Part shown: positions 1 to 11,460 of the stretch, in pieces | Layout of the letters: each line of letters starts with the position of its first letter | Numbering within the stretch: position 1 is the first letter of the stretch | Assembly: GCA_945859605.1 (NCBI GenBank) | Contig: OX243816.1 | Location: 29,140,368 to 29,204,367 of the forward strand | DNA: 64,000 nucleotides | Direction of reading: 5' to 3' | Source: Lumbricus rubellus | Lineage: Eukaryota; Annelida; Clitellata; Crassiclitellata; Lumbricidae | Made by a program: the position numbers and the translations under genes | The notes under the pieces: model-generated | Seen by the model: only the letters and a program-made list of their open reading frames with translations | Database searches by the model: none | Told to the model about the DNA's origin: nothing

Positions 1-930
1 TCTCTGTTTCTCTGCTTCTTTGCTTCTCTGTTTCTCTGCTTCTCTGCTTCTCTGCTTCTTTGCTTCTATGCTTCTCTGCTTCTCTGCTTCTCTGCTTCTC
101 TGCTTCCCTGCTTCTCTGCTTCTATGCTACTCTGCTTCTCTGCTTCTCTGCTTCTCTGCTTCTCTGCTTCTATGCTTTTCTGCTTCTCTGCTTCTCTGCT
201 TCTATGCTTTTCTGCTTCTCTGCTTCCCTGCTTCTCTGCTTCTATGCTACTCTGCTTCTCTGCTTCTCTGCTTCTCTGCTTCTCTGCTTCTCTGCTTCTC
301 TGCTTCTATGCTACTCTGCTTCTCTGCTTCTCTGCTTCCCTGCTTCTCTGCTTCTATGCTACTCTGCTTCTCTGCTTCCCTGCTTCTCTGCTTCTATGCT
401 ACTCTGCTTCTCTGCTTCTCTGCTTCCCTGCTTCTCTGCTTCTCTGCTTCTCTGCTTCCCTGCTTCTCTGCTTCTCTGCTTCTCTGCTTCTATGCTTTTC
501 TGCTTCTCTGCTTCCCTGCTTCTCTGCTTCTCTGCTTCTCTGCTTCCCTGCTTCTCTGCTTCTCTGCTTCTCTGCTTCTCTGCTTCTCTGTTTCTCTGCT
601 TCTCTGCTTCTCTGCTTCTCTGCTTCTCTGCTTCTCTGCTTCTATGCTACTCTGCTTCTCTGCTTCTCTGCTTCCCTGCTTCTCTGCTTCTCTGCTTCTC
701 TGCTTCTCTGCTTCTCTGCTTCTCTGTTTCCCTGCTTCTCTGCTTCTATGCTACTCTGCTTCTCTGCTTCTCTGCTTCTCTGCTTCTCTGCTTCTCTGCT
801 TCTCTGCTTCTCTGCTTCTCTGCTTCTCTGCTTCTATGCTACTCTGCTTCTCTGCTTCTCTGCTTCTCTGCTTCTCTGCTTCTATGCTACTCTGCTTCTC
901 TGCTTCTCTGCTTCTCTGCTTCTCTGCTTG
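1..930. repeat. 10-bp satellite, unit TCTCTGCTTC
   Basis: The first 930 bases are almost pure tandem copies of a 10-base unit, with scattered variants (TCTATGCTAC, TCTATGCTTT, TCCCTGCTTC). The unit is not a multiple of three, so all plus frames stay open and translate to the same repeated LLLCFSAS-like peptide. That is an artefact of the repeat, not a gene. The array begins before the window edge. Confidence 0.95.
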
Positions 931-1639
931 ATTCTTCGTAAGTTCTTCTCGACTTCCCCTACAGCTGGTCACCGCCATTTTGGAGAGGCCATGCAACCGG
1001 AAGCGGAAGGAAGGACCATTTCTACTTCCGATCATTATCGATCGACGTCGTCGTTCTTCTGTCGTGTTCTTCTCTAAGATCTTCTTCTTCTTCTTCGCTG
1101 TGTTGGTCATTAATTTGGCCGATCACCTTTGATGCTGTTTGACGGGTTAATCAATGGCCACAGTACGACTACACAAATGACCCATTACGACGTCTTCCCT
1201 CCTCCACCCTCCACCCTCCACCCTACCCCATCACTCTCTCTACCAACCCTCCCTCCACCCTACTCCATCCCCCTCTCTTCCATCCTGACCATTTTTCCTT
1301 CTACAATGAATCTTTTCTCCTGACTCTCTGCCTCCACCTATCCGCCTTTGCTTCTGTCCCTCTATCTCTCACTATTTTTTCTTTATTTACCGGACCTCTC
1401 TCCTTCCTCTCTACTCAGATTCCGATTCTATTTCCTCTATGATCCTTGCTCCCATTGTTTGTCTTTCTAAACTATCCTCAACGCCTCCATATGTATTCTT
1501 CACCCATGCATGCAGTCCAGCCTTTCCAACTCCGTAAACCAACGACCCCGAGTCCATTTCATACGCCTGTAATACGACAAAAATTGCCGTCCCCTAATTA
1601 CCGCCGGTCGGTCGGTTGGTCGATGTGGCCACTCGCTCG
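931..1639. other. gene-free, pyrimidine-rich stretch
   Basis: No supported gene. It holds a short CTT run near 1079-1096 and a C/T-rich patch with CCACCCT repeats near 1197-1270. Short open frames here carry no recognisable domain. Confidence 0.5.
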
Positions 1640-1643
1640 TCCT

Positions 1644-1720
1644 TCCTTCCTTCCGTCCGTCCGTCCGTTCGTCCGTTCGTCCGTCCGTCCGTCCGTCCAT
1701 TCGTCCGTTCGTCCTTTCGT
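1644..1720. repeat. CCGT tetranucleotide microsatellite
   Basis: Tandem GTCC/GTTC units, the same family of array as the larger one at 6125-6460. Confidence 0.9.
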
Positions 1721-1984
1721 CCGCTTCGTAGAATCGTAGAACATCAGAGAATCTCATCCGACCGGAAACTATGACAGGTTCGTCGGTGGCCATGTCTCCT
1801 TATGTCATTCGTCACGCAATCTTCGACCACCATTGCTCAACATAATGTTCATTGGCCGACGACAGCGTACCCCCCCCCCCCATCCGTCCATTCCATGCAC
1901 CACCCCTACATCACCTCCTCCTCCGCCACTATCCTTTATTTCCACCACAGTCCACCACCTCCACATATCGCTCCTTCTTCACAT

Positions 1985-2480
1985 CTATCCGTCTCTGCAC
2001 CACCGCCACCGCTACCACCACGACCACCACGACCACGACCACGACCACGACCACCAACACTCTCCTTTTGCTCTTCCTTCTCCTCTACCTCCTCCTCTTT
2101 CTCCTACTCTTCCACCTCCACCTCCTCCTCCTCCTCTTCGTCCTCCTTCTCCTCCACCACCCTTTCTCCTCCTTCTTCTACTCCTCTTTCTTCTCCTTCT
2201 CCTCCTCCACCTCCTCCTTCTCCTACTTCTCCACCTCCTCCTCCTCCTCTTCGTCCTCCTTCTCCTCCACCACCCATTCTCCTCCTTCTTCTCCTCCTCT
2301 TTCTCCTCCTTCTCCTCCTTCTCCACCTCTTCCTTCTCTTCCACCTCCTACTCCTCCTCCTTCTCCTACTCCGCCTCCTCCTCCTTCTTTTCCTTTTCCT
2401 CCTCCCTCTCCTCCTCGTCCTCCTCGTCCTCCTCCTCTTCTTCCTCCTCCTCCTCCTCCTCCTCCTCGTTCTCCTGTGCC
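1985..2480. repeat. polypyrimidine tract of CCT/CTC/CAC triplets
   Basis: About 500 bases of nearly pure pyrimidine on the plus strand, built from CCT, CTT, CCA and CGA triplets. All open frames across it are low-complexity Ser/Pro/Leu (or Glu/Arg on the other strand), so none is called as a gene. Confidence 0.9.
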
Positions 2481-4335
2481 TCCACTCTTTTCCGTAGTGC
2501 GAAAGAACTCATCGACTCGCAGATACTCCTTGACTGCACCGAATGCAGTAAGAACGCAATTGATAAAGACCACGATGCACACGATGCCACTATTTATAAG
2601 ATAAACGGTGGTGCATGCAATACTCCTTCCAAACGATGTATTTGTCTGATGATAGCATATAACAGTAATAACTCATACAGTGTCTAATCGATTTATACCA
2701 ACGCAGAATAATTGTTTATAGCCAATCACAGGTTAACGCGACTTGATTTTTTTTATTTTACTGCTGCAGTATACAATGCAAAAGGATTGTATTTGATATA
2801 TTTCGCTCCTTCTAGGGTTCAGACTTGGGGACAAGCACGCGAAATAACATATGCAAAGTAGCATATGCAAAGTAGCATATGCAAAGTAGCATAATTATGC
2901 CAGGTAGCATATGCAAAGTACCCTATGCAGTTATGCACTGCAGTCAGTGTTGCACACGAAAAACTATCAATAGAACCATCGAGTATAATAGGCCTAATTG
3001 TGTTGTATTGTGCTGTATAGATATTCGTTTAATCAAAGGTAATCTTACCACCGTAACGCAGAAAATGACAGAGTATCATAATAATAAGCAACTGAACTGA
3101 TCGACCCTATGAGTCTGTAATTCTGTTTCTAATTGTGGTCTATTGGATTAAGCTACATGTATAGCTTATTTGATTAAGCTGGTTCCTGCGACTTGGCTTT
3201 TGCGGACGCTGTAGAAATCTCGAAATTACTAAGACTAAGAACACACTAGCAAATAGAGTCAATAGACAATAGTAAATAGACAATTGTAAACAGACAATAG
3301 TAAATTGAGTGAATAAGAAAGTATCGACCTATAACTATAAAACAATGGTGTTGATGAAGGTCTTCAGCATACAAAAGAATTACGATACATTACATCGGAA
3401 TAATAATTATTTGAGCAGCGCATGTATATTTGTATAGGCCTACGCATCTACATGTGCTACGTGAATGGATTGCACAAAAACGAGAAGAAGAGAGTCTCAA
3501 GTAAAAGGAAGTCATTAGTTTGCGCTTGTTGACGTGAGACTATCTTGCAAGCAACCTGATGAAGAACGACATAATTATTATGCTTCGGACTTCCTCCTCT
3601 ATGGCTGACTTCCGTCGTTTGTTTCGCTTCCAGCATAAGTAATAGCACCACCGGCAGCAGCAGCATCATCAGCAGCACCAGCAGCAGCAGCAGCAGCAGA
3701 TAGTGGGACGTGGTCTGAATTTATGTAGCGCCAGATCGAATGAACTCTTCTGTTCTACCAACGACGAGACTCTGTAACAGTCCGACGACCGACTGTCGTC
3801 GATTCCGAGCGCTGTTGAGTTATTGCCCCGCCTGCTGCTGCTGCTGCTGCTGTTGTAGTCAACCCCCGCCGTCGACTGATGTCGTTTCTGCTGCAGCTCT
3901 GGTCAGCTGATCAAAGCCGGCCCTCCTCGTTGTAATGGTCGATGTTTATACAGAGACTTTTACAGACTTTTAAAGCGCTGCTGTAGTTAGAATGAGACTC
4001 AAAGTATTACAAGAAAAAGTTGCTGTCTTTATGCATGTATACATGTATATCAGCAACTTTGTCAACTGACCTTGGAAGGCTTGGAGTGGTGCGTAATGTT
4101 GATGACGTTCGTTTATATAAGACAACGAGGAACAACTGCGAAAAGATCTACTCAGTATTCACGTCCTCAGCCCCGATTTTAGTGGCACTGCAGAGTGCAG
4201 AGTTGTAGTCTATGTTGATGATTAGCTGTGTGTTTTGCAGAAAAAGAAACTCAGGATGATTATTATGATCATGTTGACGAAGTGACAATGACGATGACGA
4301 CGATGACGCTTATTACGATTGTTAACATTATTATT
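2481..4335. other. gene-free stretch with small repeats
   Basis: No gene recognised. It contains three or more 14-bp copies of CATATGCAAAGTAG (about 2849-2925), a block of AGACAATAGTAAAT-like repeats (3245-3305), a CAG/CAT run at 3650-3700 and a CTG run at 3830-3855. Confidence 0.5.
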
Positions 4336-4341
4336 AGTAGT

Positions 4342-4386
<45 letters not shown>

Positions 4387-4403
4387 GTCGTCGTCGTCGT
4401 CGT

Positions 4404-4441
<38 letters not shown>

Positions 4442-4460
4442 CCATCACCATCACCATCAC

Positions 4461-4510
<50 letters not shown>

Positions 4511-4600
4511 GGCCCTATTATTGTTATTAATATTGTTATTATTATTATATTTTTTATTATTTTTATTATTATTTTTATTATTATTATTATTATAACGCAA
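4336..4600. repeat. ATC then TTA microsatellites
   Basis: A long ATC/GTC/ACC triplet array to about 4510 is followed directly by a TTA/TTTTA-rich array to about 4595. Confidence 0.92.
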
Positions 4601-5335
4601 TCATTTATTTAAAAACTAATCAAGCTTAAGACCAGACTGAAAAAAGAAAAGTGTTCATGCATAAACTTGAATGGTGTCATATACGACAACTCTAAAGACC
4701 TTACATAATCCCATATTAAGTCACAAACCTATAAAAAAAACTTGTGCAACACAACTAAGTCTTCTGCTGTTGACTACAACCGTTCGCAACGACAGATCTG
4801 ACCGCATCCAATGCAATCGTCTCACACTCTTTCAACCGATATGAATCCATCGATTCCTAACAACACGGGGCCTGCGTCGTCGTCTTCGCCAATTTGTAGT
4901 TCGGTCGAATGAAGATGAAATGCGTCAGATCAGATTTAGATGAACTGCTGATTCCGCAAGAGCAGCAGTTCGCCATCTTGACTTCCGCCATCTTGTTTGG
5001 CTTCGGCGACAAAAGACAAAGAAAGGAAAGGGAAGAGGAGGGTTGGCTGCTGATCTTCACGTACATCGTTCGTAATGGTAATCGTAATTGTAATAAACAG
5101 ACGGCATCCATCAAGATAACAACCGACTCACCAGCAGCAGCAGCAGCGACTGATGCGCAGATGTTCGTCCAAGACAATGAAATTATAGGACAACCGAGAC
5201 AAAAAAATTCTTTCTTTGAACGCTGTTAGAGGCCATATTCGCACTATCAGTTGTTTTTGAGTATTATTTAACCCAGACATTCTCGTGTAGGCTAAAATAT
5301 TATATTATGGTCACTGTCGTTGTTCTTAAAATTAC

Positions 5336-5406
5336 TTACAAATCCGAAAAGTTTTGACCGAGTTATGACACTTTTTTGTGTTCTACTTTTCATCTGGACA
5401 CAGTGC
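5336..5406 (-). mobile_element. solo end of the 17.6-kb mariner-like family
   Basis: This 70-base segment, ending GGACACAGTG, matches the reverse complement of the left end of the element at 17595-18136. Both share the words TTTTGACCGAGTTATGACAC and GTTCTACTTT. No partner end lies nearby, so it looks like a relic terminal fragment. The family call rests on that within-window comparison only. Confidence 0.6.
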
Positions 5407-6124
5407 ATAACCAACGTAACTCTTTTTGCTATAAGGGTTCATGAATTATTTATGTACCTTATGGTAAATAGGAGCGTATTCGTGTGGCTGTGAGACTGAG
5501 ACCAACGAAACCATCGTAAAAATTGGTTAAGATGATTGTTTATGTCACATGGTCAATGGTCATTTGCATAGCAATCGATGTACACAAGACTTCTAATTAG
5601 GGTGCGATGCTAAATTATTATGTTTCGGTTACAGCGCATCACAATAAAGTAGGTGGTAATTTGGTAGAAGTAGGACAACTCGTGGATCGAAACTCTACAT
5701 TTACCCTATGGGCCTGTGCTTGGAGCTGGATGGTTAGCACAACTGGGGACATAAATATCCGAGGAAATCATTTTGGACAAACTTGCCTTCTGCTCTCGTC
5801 TCCTGCCAATAATAAATGACTTTTCAGAATGTTTGCATCTCAGTCACAGTTACAGGCGGTCACTTAGCGCAACAAATAAGTTTACAATTTTACATGTACA
5901 TGTATGCATAATATGCTTATGCAATATTATTATTCATGTGCTCGTTGTATGCCTATGTGCTATATTCTGTGCCTGTCACCGGTTGCGTTTGTCACCCACA
6001 CCCTCGTTGTTGGCTAAACATAGACTATTAATTTACTTGTGCAAAGCTTGTCGTCATGCCGGTCAGATCATGAGGCGGTGTAATCTTACATTCGAATACA
6101 CACATCTAATCGCTTTCTGTATGT
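5407..6124. other. gene-free stretch
   Basis: AT-rich sequence with no domain-bearing reading frame and no terminal repeats that I could pair. It contains TACATGTA palindromes near 5893. Confidence 0.4.
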
Positions 6125-6460
6125 TTTGCGATTCTCTCCGCCCACCCGTCCGTTCGTCCGTCCGTTCGTCCGTCCGTCCATCCGTCCTTTCGTCCGCCCA
6201 CCCACCCGTTCGTCCGTCCGTCCGTTCGTCCGTTCGTCCGTCCGTTCGTCCGTCGGTCCGTCCGTCCGTTCGTCCGTCCGTCCACCCACCCGTCCGTCCG
6301 TACGTCCATCAGCTCTTTCGTCCGTCCGTCCGTCCTTCCGCCCGTTCGTCCTACCGTCCATCCGTCCATCCGTCCGTCTGTCCATCCGTCCGTCTGTCCG
6401 TCCGTCCACCCACCCGTGCGTCCGTCCGTCCACCCGTGCATCCGTCCGTTTGTTATTCGT
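6125..6460. repeat. CCGT/CCGTT tetranucleotide array
   Basis: About 335 bases of GTCC, GTTC, ACCC and ATCC units. It keeps several frames open on both strands as Ser-Val-Arg-Pro or Gly-Arg-Thr-Asp repeats, none of which is coding. Confidence 0.93.
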
Positions 6461-6815
6461 TGCTGGTCGTCTCTTGCCTTTATAAACCTGTCGGTCGTCG
6501 GTCGCAAGTGTGCAATTCCCCGTCGTCACTTCACAGATTGGCGCCGTCCACTGTGACTCCACGCCCCAATGTAATGCGCACACCGACCGACCGACCGACG
6601 GACGGACGGTCTCCCTCCAACTACATGTGTGACTCGAATACAGTCCTTCCGGTCCACGCTGATGTCTGCCAACGCCAGACACCATATACATATATATGGT
6701 ATCCGTCGAACAAATCATTGTAGAGACGACTTTGCTAATGCTGCACAGCAAACGCGTTTTAACTCAATAATACGTAAAATCGTACGACACAAGCATCTGC
6801 CTGAAGACCAGAAGT

Positions 6816-6900
6816 CTTTAGATGACCTCTGTGGCTCAGTGGCAGCGCCGCCAGACACTTTTTGTAGCCAGGGCATAGGTCGAGTCGCGTGCTCGGTAGT
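6816..6900 (+). mobile_element. probable tRNA-derived SINE head fragment
   Basis: GTGGCTCAGTGGCAG resembles a tRNA A box. GGTCGAGTCGC about 40 bases on resembles a B box with one base lost. The spacing fits a Pol III promoter. No tRNA fold closes, so it is read as a decayed SINE head. Confidence 0.35.
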
Positions 6901-6957
6901 ACGGGCTTACATAAGCTTATAATTGGCGCTACCGTCAGGGCCAGATAAAGGTATGTT

Positions 6958-7060
6958 CAGTGGCGTAGCAGTGGCGTAGCTAGATTTTTGTGGGCCCGTG
7001 TGCAAGGTCCTGCACGGACCCCTGTTTGACCCTGTAAGGCTGCCTGTGACAAAACTCAGT
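6958..7060 (+). mobile_element. possible hAT-like terminus
   Basis: CAGTGGCGTAGC is duplicated in tandem and then continues as TAGATTTTTGTGGGCCC. A CAGTGGCGTAGC start is common at ends of hAT-type elements. The matching opposite end was not found. Confidence 0.35.
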
Positions 7061-7354
7061 ATGAAGTTTCTGCGGTGCACCATTTAATCGCAATACACGA
7101 ATGTGACTGATAGACGGATAATGATCACACATAATATTATCCTAAACGATAGCGTAGACCCGCCTTTGACCTTTGCATAGAAAAGCTTGTGAACGAAAAT
7201 CAGATGCGGTTATGATTCGTTTACTGTTCTCAACTTAAAACTGAATTAGACCTATTATTATTTCTGTCGTTCACACACATTAGCGATTATTGCGCAATCA
7301 AATTTTGACACTCATGACTCGTGACGAAAAACAAGTTAAAGGCAATTTAGTATA

Positions 7355-7435
7355 GTCCTGCCTGCTTGCCTGCCTGTCTGTCTGTCTGCCTGTCCGTCTG
7401 TCTGCCTGCCTGCCTGCTTGCCTGCCTGCCTGCAC
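7355..7435. repeat. TGCC/TGTC microsatellite
   Basis: Tandem CTGCCTGT-type tetranucleotides. Confidence 0.9.
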
Positions 7436-7466
7436 GGCGGTTGACAATCGTCAGTAAAGTAGCGAC

Positions 7467-7684
7467 TGTGCCGCATGTTCAACATGTTCGGCCAAACAGA
7501 CCCCCACACTTTAGTGGCCCAAACTTTAGGAGGCCCACACATGCGAATTTTTTTAAAGGAAACAATTGGTATATTCTGCCGAAATTTCGACCAAACGACT
7601 AAAAAATGTCATCAAATGTTCTGGCCGAAGATCCCCCAACAAATTTTCCGAACAGGGCCCCACATTTCTTAATCCAACCCTGGT
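7467..7684 (+). mobile_element. truncated hAT-like MITE, same family as 33369-33682
   Basis: It shares GCATGTTCAACATGTTCGGCC near its left end and GGGCCCCACATTTCTTAATCC near its right end with the complete copy at 33369-33682. The right terminus ends CTTAATCCAACCCTG. The expected CAGGG left terminus is missing, so this copy has lost its left end. Confidence 0.7.
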
Positions 7685-8149
7685 TGCCGTGCTCGCCATA
7701 AAGTGATGCCACAGCTGGGTTTTCCACTAGATCTGGATTTTGTGGCCTTATATGGGTTTCTGTTTTTTGGGAGGTCAAATTCCGGGGTTTATTTTAGTTA
7801 CTGGACCATTGTATTTACGACGCATGAATATTCTGCCAGTGGGTAATATAGGCCTACGTTGTTTTTATGGTGAAATTCAATGTAAAATGGTTCTGCTACA
7901 TACTTTTTGTTCCACTAATTTTAATTTGAAACTTCAAAATCAAGATCTTACGTTGTCAATTCACGAATAATTTATAATCTGCATGGTGACGCAATCAAAT
8001 CTGTCACGTTATCTGTTTTCGTGCACCATTCAATCGCCACGTATACCTGCCTAACGACAGACTCTGTGGCTCTCCATATCACACGCTCTCTTCTTCACTC
8101 CATCTTTCACCTTTTCCACTTCCTCTTCTCCAAAATCTTCTACCGTCTT

Positions 8150-8635
8150 TAAAATCTCCTCCTTCTCCTCTCTTCGCACTTTTGTTCATTCTCCTCTTCT
8201 TTCTCTTCAATCTCCTCTTCATTCTCCGCCTCCTCCTCCACCTACGCGTTCTCCTGCTCCTCCCCCATACTCTTCCCTTTCTTCATTCTCCTCCTCTTCT
8301 TCACTCCTCTCATCCTCTTCTTCCTCCTCCTTACTTCTCCTTTCCTCTTCCTCCTCCTCTTCCTCCTCTTCACTCCTCCTCTTCCTCCTTCTCACCTCAT
8401 ACTCTTCACCGCCTCTTGTCCTCCTCCTCCTACTGCTTTTCACTCTCCTCCTCCTCCTCCTCCTCCTCCTCCTCTTCACTCCTCTTCTCCTCCTCTTCAC
8501 TCCTCTCCTCCTCTTCACTCCTCTCATCCTCTTCACTCCTCTCATCCTCTTCACTCCTCCTCTCCTCCTCTTCACTCCTCCTCTCCTCCTCCTCTTCACT
8601 CTCCTCTCCTCCTCCTCCTCCGCTTCCTCTCTAAA
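8150..8635. repeat. CCT/CTT polypyrimidine tract
   Basis: About 480 bases of CTCCTC/TTC triplets with near-exact 18-22 base sub-repeats (CTCTTCACTCCTCT). The Ser/Leu-rich and Arg-rich frames over it are artefacts. Confidence 0.92.
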
Positions 8636-9119
8636 CTCCGAATCCCTGGCTGCTGCAGCAGCAGGTGACGAGAGGCACCGTCACCATCGCCATCGCTGAA
8701 CGGAGGGAGGCGGATGGTGCTGATGCGGATGATGCTGATGCTGGACGGCGGAGGCGGCAGCGGCGAGCGATGCTGAGCTGCTGCCGCAGACAAAGTGAAT
8801 GGTTGCAACAAAGGACGACTCTCACTCTTTCTCTTCAGAGTCGCCATAGACATCGTCCGATCGCCACCGACCGATCTCCTCTCTACGTATCTATCTCCAT
8901 CTCTCTGTTTCGCACAGCAGTCGCTAAGATAAAAGCATCGCTAGTCCGTCTCTTCGTCTGTCTATCTCTCCTTGTCCATACCTGTCGTCTGCTCTCTGCG
9001 TCTGTCTATGTACGTCTGTTGGATTACTTCCTCCTCCCTCAGTTTCGGATCCGATTTCTAAGTATTCCGCTTCCTTTTGCTCTGCCTCCATCCTACCTGT
9101 ATTCAGTGCTTCTGTCTGC

Positions 9120-9275
9120 CTCACAGTCCGTCTCCATCCGTCCGCCTCCGTCTCTGCCTCTGTCTCTGTCTCTGTCTCCGTCTCTGCCTCTGCCTCTGTC
9201 TCCGTCTCTGTCTCCGTCTCTGTCTCTGTCTCTGTCTCCGTATCTGTCTCTGTCTCTGTCTGCATCTGTCGTCGT
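9120..9275. repeat. TCTGTC/TCCGTC hexanucleotide array
   Basis: Tandem TCTGTC with TCCGTC and TCTGCC variants. Confidence 0.9.
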
Positions 9276-9797
9276 CTTCTCTGGTTCCCATTCCGAAGCA
9301 TCGCGACTGTCACCGAGACTCTGATCAGACTGTGAAAGGAGAGGCGGACGACGAAGAATGCGGCGCTGCTTAAAAGCAGACGACGACCAAAAACAACAAC
9401 TACAGCGTCGTCGTTGTCGTCGTCGTTGTCGTCGTCATCATCAGATGCATGGCTGAAGAGAATTCGTAAGTATACAAAGACCGGAAATGGATTACGCTGG
9501 TTCCCTGTCGACGGTCGCCGTCTGCTTCTTCTTCTTCGTCTTCGTCGTCGTCGTCAAAGGTATATACCATATACGCTTCTTGCATTAGAAATAATTCTAT
9601 CTATCTACTCTCTGGCTTGTAGACTTTTTGCATTGGTTTCCACTCTTCTGAATCATTGAACACTCAACTAAGTATTTTCGTCTTTTTAATGATCCTTTGG
9701 TGGAACTTATCAATCAAAACTTTTTAGGAAAGTTCTTAAGTTTTATAAAACATCAGATAACACAAAAACATAAAGATGTGCCCTAAGAACAATCGAA

Positions 9798-10080
9798 TGA
9801 GAAAGTGAGTGAGTGAGTGAGCTAGTGAGTGAGAGAATGTGTGAGTGTGTGTGTGAGTGAGTGAGTGAGTGAGTGAGTGAGTGAGCGAGTCAGTGAGTGA
9901 GTCAGTGAGTGAGTGAGTGAGAGAATGTGTAGATATGTGAGTGAGTGAGTGAGTGAGTAAGTAAGTGAGTAAACCAAGTGAGAGAATGTGTTAGTGAGTG
10001 AGTGAGTGAGTGAGTGAGGGAGTGAGTGAGTGAGTGAGTGAGTAAACGAGCGAATGAATGAGCGAGCGAGCGAAGTGGTG
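9798..10080. repeat. GAGT tetranucleotide array
   Basis: Tandem GAGT units with interruptions such as GAGAATGTGT, repeated three times, which suggests segmental duplication within the array. Confidence 0.9.
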
Positions 10081-10270
10081 AGTGAATTAGTACATCCAGC
10101 CCATTGACATGGCCGAGTCGGTTGGATTTCTACTTCACTATTATAATCTATAATCTATATAAATAAAAATGTAACTGCGTTCGCACGAATCTTTCTCCTC
10201 AAGGATCTTGGAAAGTTTTGGACCGATTCTTTTCAAAATTGCAGCAAAACGTTCCGTTCCAATAGGCGCG

Positions 10271-10626
10271 GGTTTGCATAATGCTTTTTTGCTAAAATCT
10301 TTTACAACAAAAAACAACTTTCACTTCGATTCGACCAATTTCGAGTTGAAAATGCGCTATATGATCTTGCGGAACCACCATTTTAAACGCGCCCGAATTC
10401 GGGGAAGGCATAATTATGGACGGTTTCAATTTGAATTCGGAATCGGTCGATTCGAAGTGAAAGTTCTTTTTTGTTGTAAAAGATTTTAGCAAAAAAGCAT
10501 AATGCAAACCCTATTCGACCGATTCCGAGTTCAAATTCAAACCGTCTATAATTATGCCTTCGCCGAATTCGGGCGCATTTCAAATGGTGGTTCCGCAAGG
10601 CTTAGGCTATATAGCGCATTTTCAAT
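10271..10626. repeat. two interleaved inverted repeats (A-B-A'-B')
   Basis: Block A (10271-10336) recurs as its reverse complement at 10445-10510. Block B (about 10346-10452) recurs as its reverse complement at 10512-10626. The arms therefore interleave and do not nest. Both pairs are near-identical over about 65 and 105 bases, and this produces matching peptides on both strands. No protein is inferred. Confidence 0.85.
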
Positions 10627-10689
10627 ATAGATTCAACACATTCAATAACGGCCGTCTTGCGTACGCGTTTTTCGAGTCGCTATTGGGAA

Positions 10690-11012
10690 GGGACGGTGTG
10701 AGGAAGGAAAGGAGGGGGAGGGAGCGGGACGAAGAGGGAGGCGAGAAAGCGGAGGGGGATGGAGGAGGGAGGGATGCAGGTAGGCAGAGGAAGGGACGGA
10801 GGGAGGGGAACTGGGAGAGGGAGGGTGCAGGGGGAGGTGGAGGGTAGGGTGCAGGGGAGGTGGAGGGGAAAGGGAGGGGACGGGAGGAGGTAGAGGGGGA
10901 GTCTAGAGGATTTCACGGGGAGGGGTGGAAAGAGGAGGGAAGAAGAGGATAGGGGAGGGGAGGAGGAAAGGGAGGGGAGGGGAGGGTGAGGGGAAGGGGA
11001 GGTCGAATGGAG
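10690..11012. repeat. purine-rich GGGAGG minisatellite
   Basis: Runs of GGAGGGA/GGGGAGG over 320 bases on the plus strand, strongly G-biased and able in principle to form G-quadruplex or triplex structures. Confidence 0.85.
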
Positions 11013-11441
11013 GTATACAGGGACGGGTGGTTGGATGCTCTTTTCAGCCACAGAAACGCGTGGCCGGGTACGCTAGTCATATATATATATATATGAATCA
11101 CAATTATATAGCTACCGTCTATATTTGAATTGTGCGTTTTCTGCTTCATTCCAATAACACGAGGATCGGTTTTTACACTTAGCCAAACCCGATGGTTGCC
11201 GTGGAAACCAAATGCTTCGCACCTATTCAACAGCTTAAGATGCTTTCACAAAAATGTAGGGCCTAGCATATATTTGCATCAGAACCTCTGACATATAAAC
11301 ACAGTGTCCGGAAAAAAGACCCATTTTGAAAATATGAAAATAAATAGTAAATATTCATCGATTTTTACAGTTCAGACACCGTTTTCATCCTAACACATTT
11401 GTCTAGCAATTGGGAAAATATAAAAGTTCTAGTCTCAATTA

Positions 11442-11460
11442 TGACGTCATAATGACGTCA
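11442..11460. promoter_or_regulatory. two CRE-like palindromes
   Basis: TGACGTCA occurs at 11442-11449 and again at 11453-11460, 11 bases apart. This is the consensus for CREB/ATF-type factors. No transcription unit is evident beside it, so function is uncertain. Confidence 0.3.

Larger units (their letters stand above)
10149..11076 (+). mobile_element. candidate non-autonomous Helitron
   Basis: The left edge reads TCTATATAAATAAAAATG after an A. The right edge reads CGGGTACGCTAG followed by T. A 5'-TC start, a 3'-CTAG end and insertion between A and T are Helitron hallmarks, and there are no terminal inverted repeats. A short GCGT/ACGC stem precedes the CTAG. A second 3' end of the same kind (GGGTACCCCAGCTAG then T) lies in reverse orientation at 18151. 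The interior carries interleaved inverted repeats (10271-10626) and a G-rich minisatellite (10690-11010). No Rep/helicase is encoded. Confidence 0.5.

Noticed and set aside
20..1110. Long open frames of repeated LLLCFSAS or EKQRSREA
   Set aside because: Pure product of the 10-bp satellite; all frames stay open and there is no other coding signal.
10208..10598. Similar peptides AFLLKSFTTKxNFHF on both strands as a possible gene family
   Set aside because: The similarity follows from the inverted repeats; there are no domains and the frames are short.
11300..11345. Second mariner-like terminus (ACACAGTGTCCGGAAAAAAG)
   Set aside because: Looks like an element end, but no inverted partner was found nearby, so it is not called.
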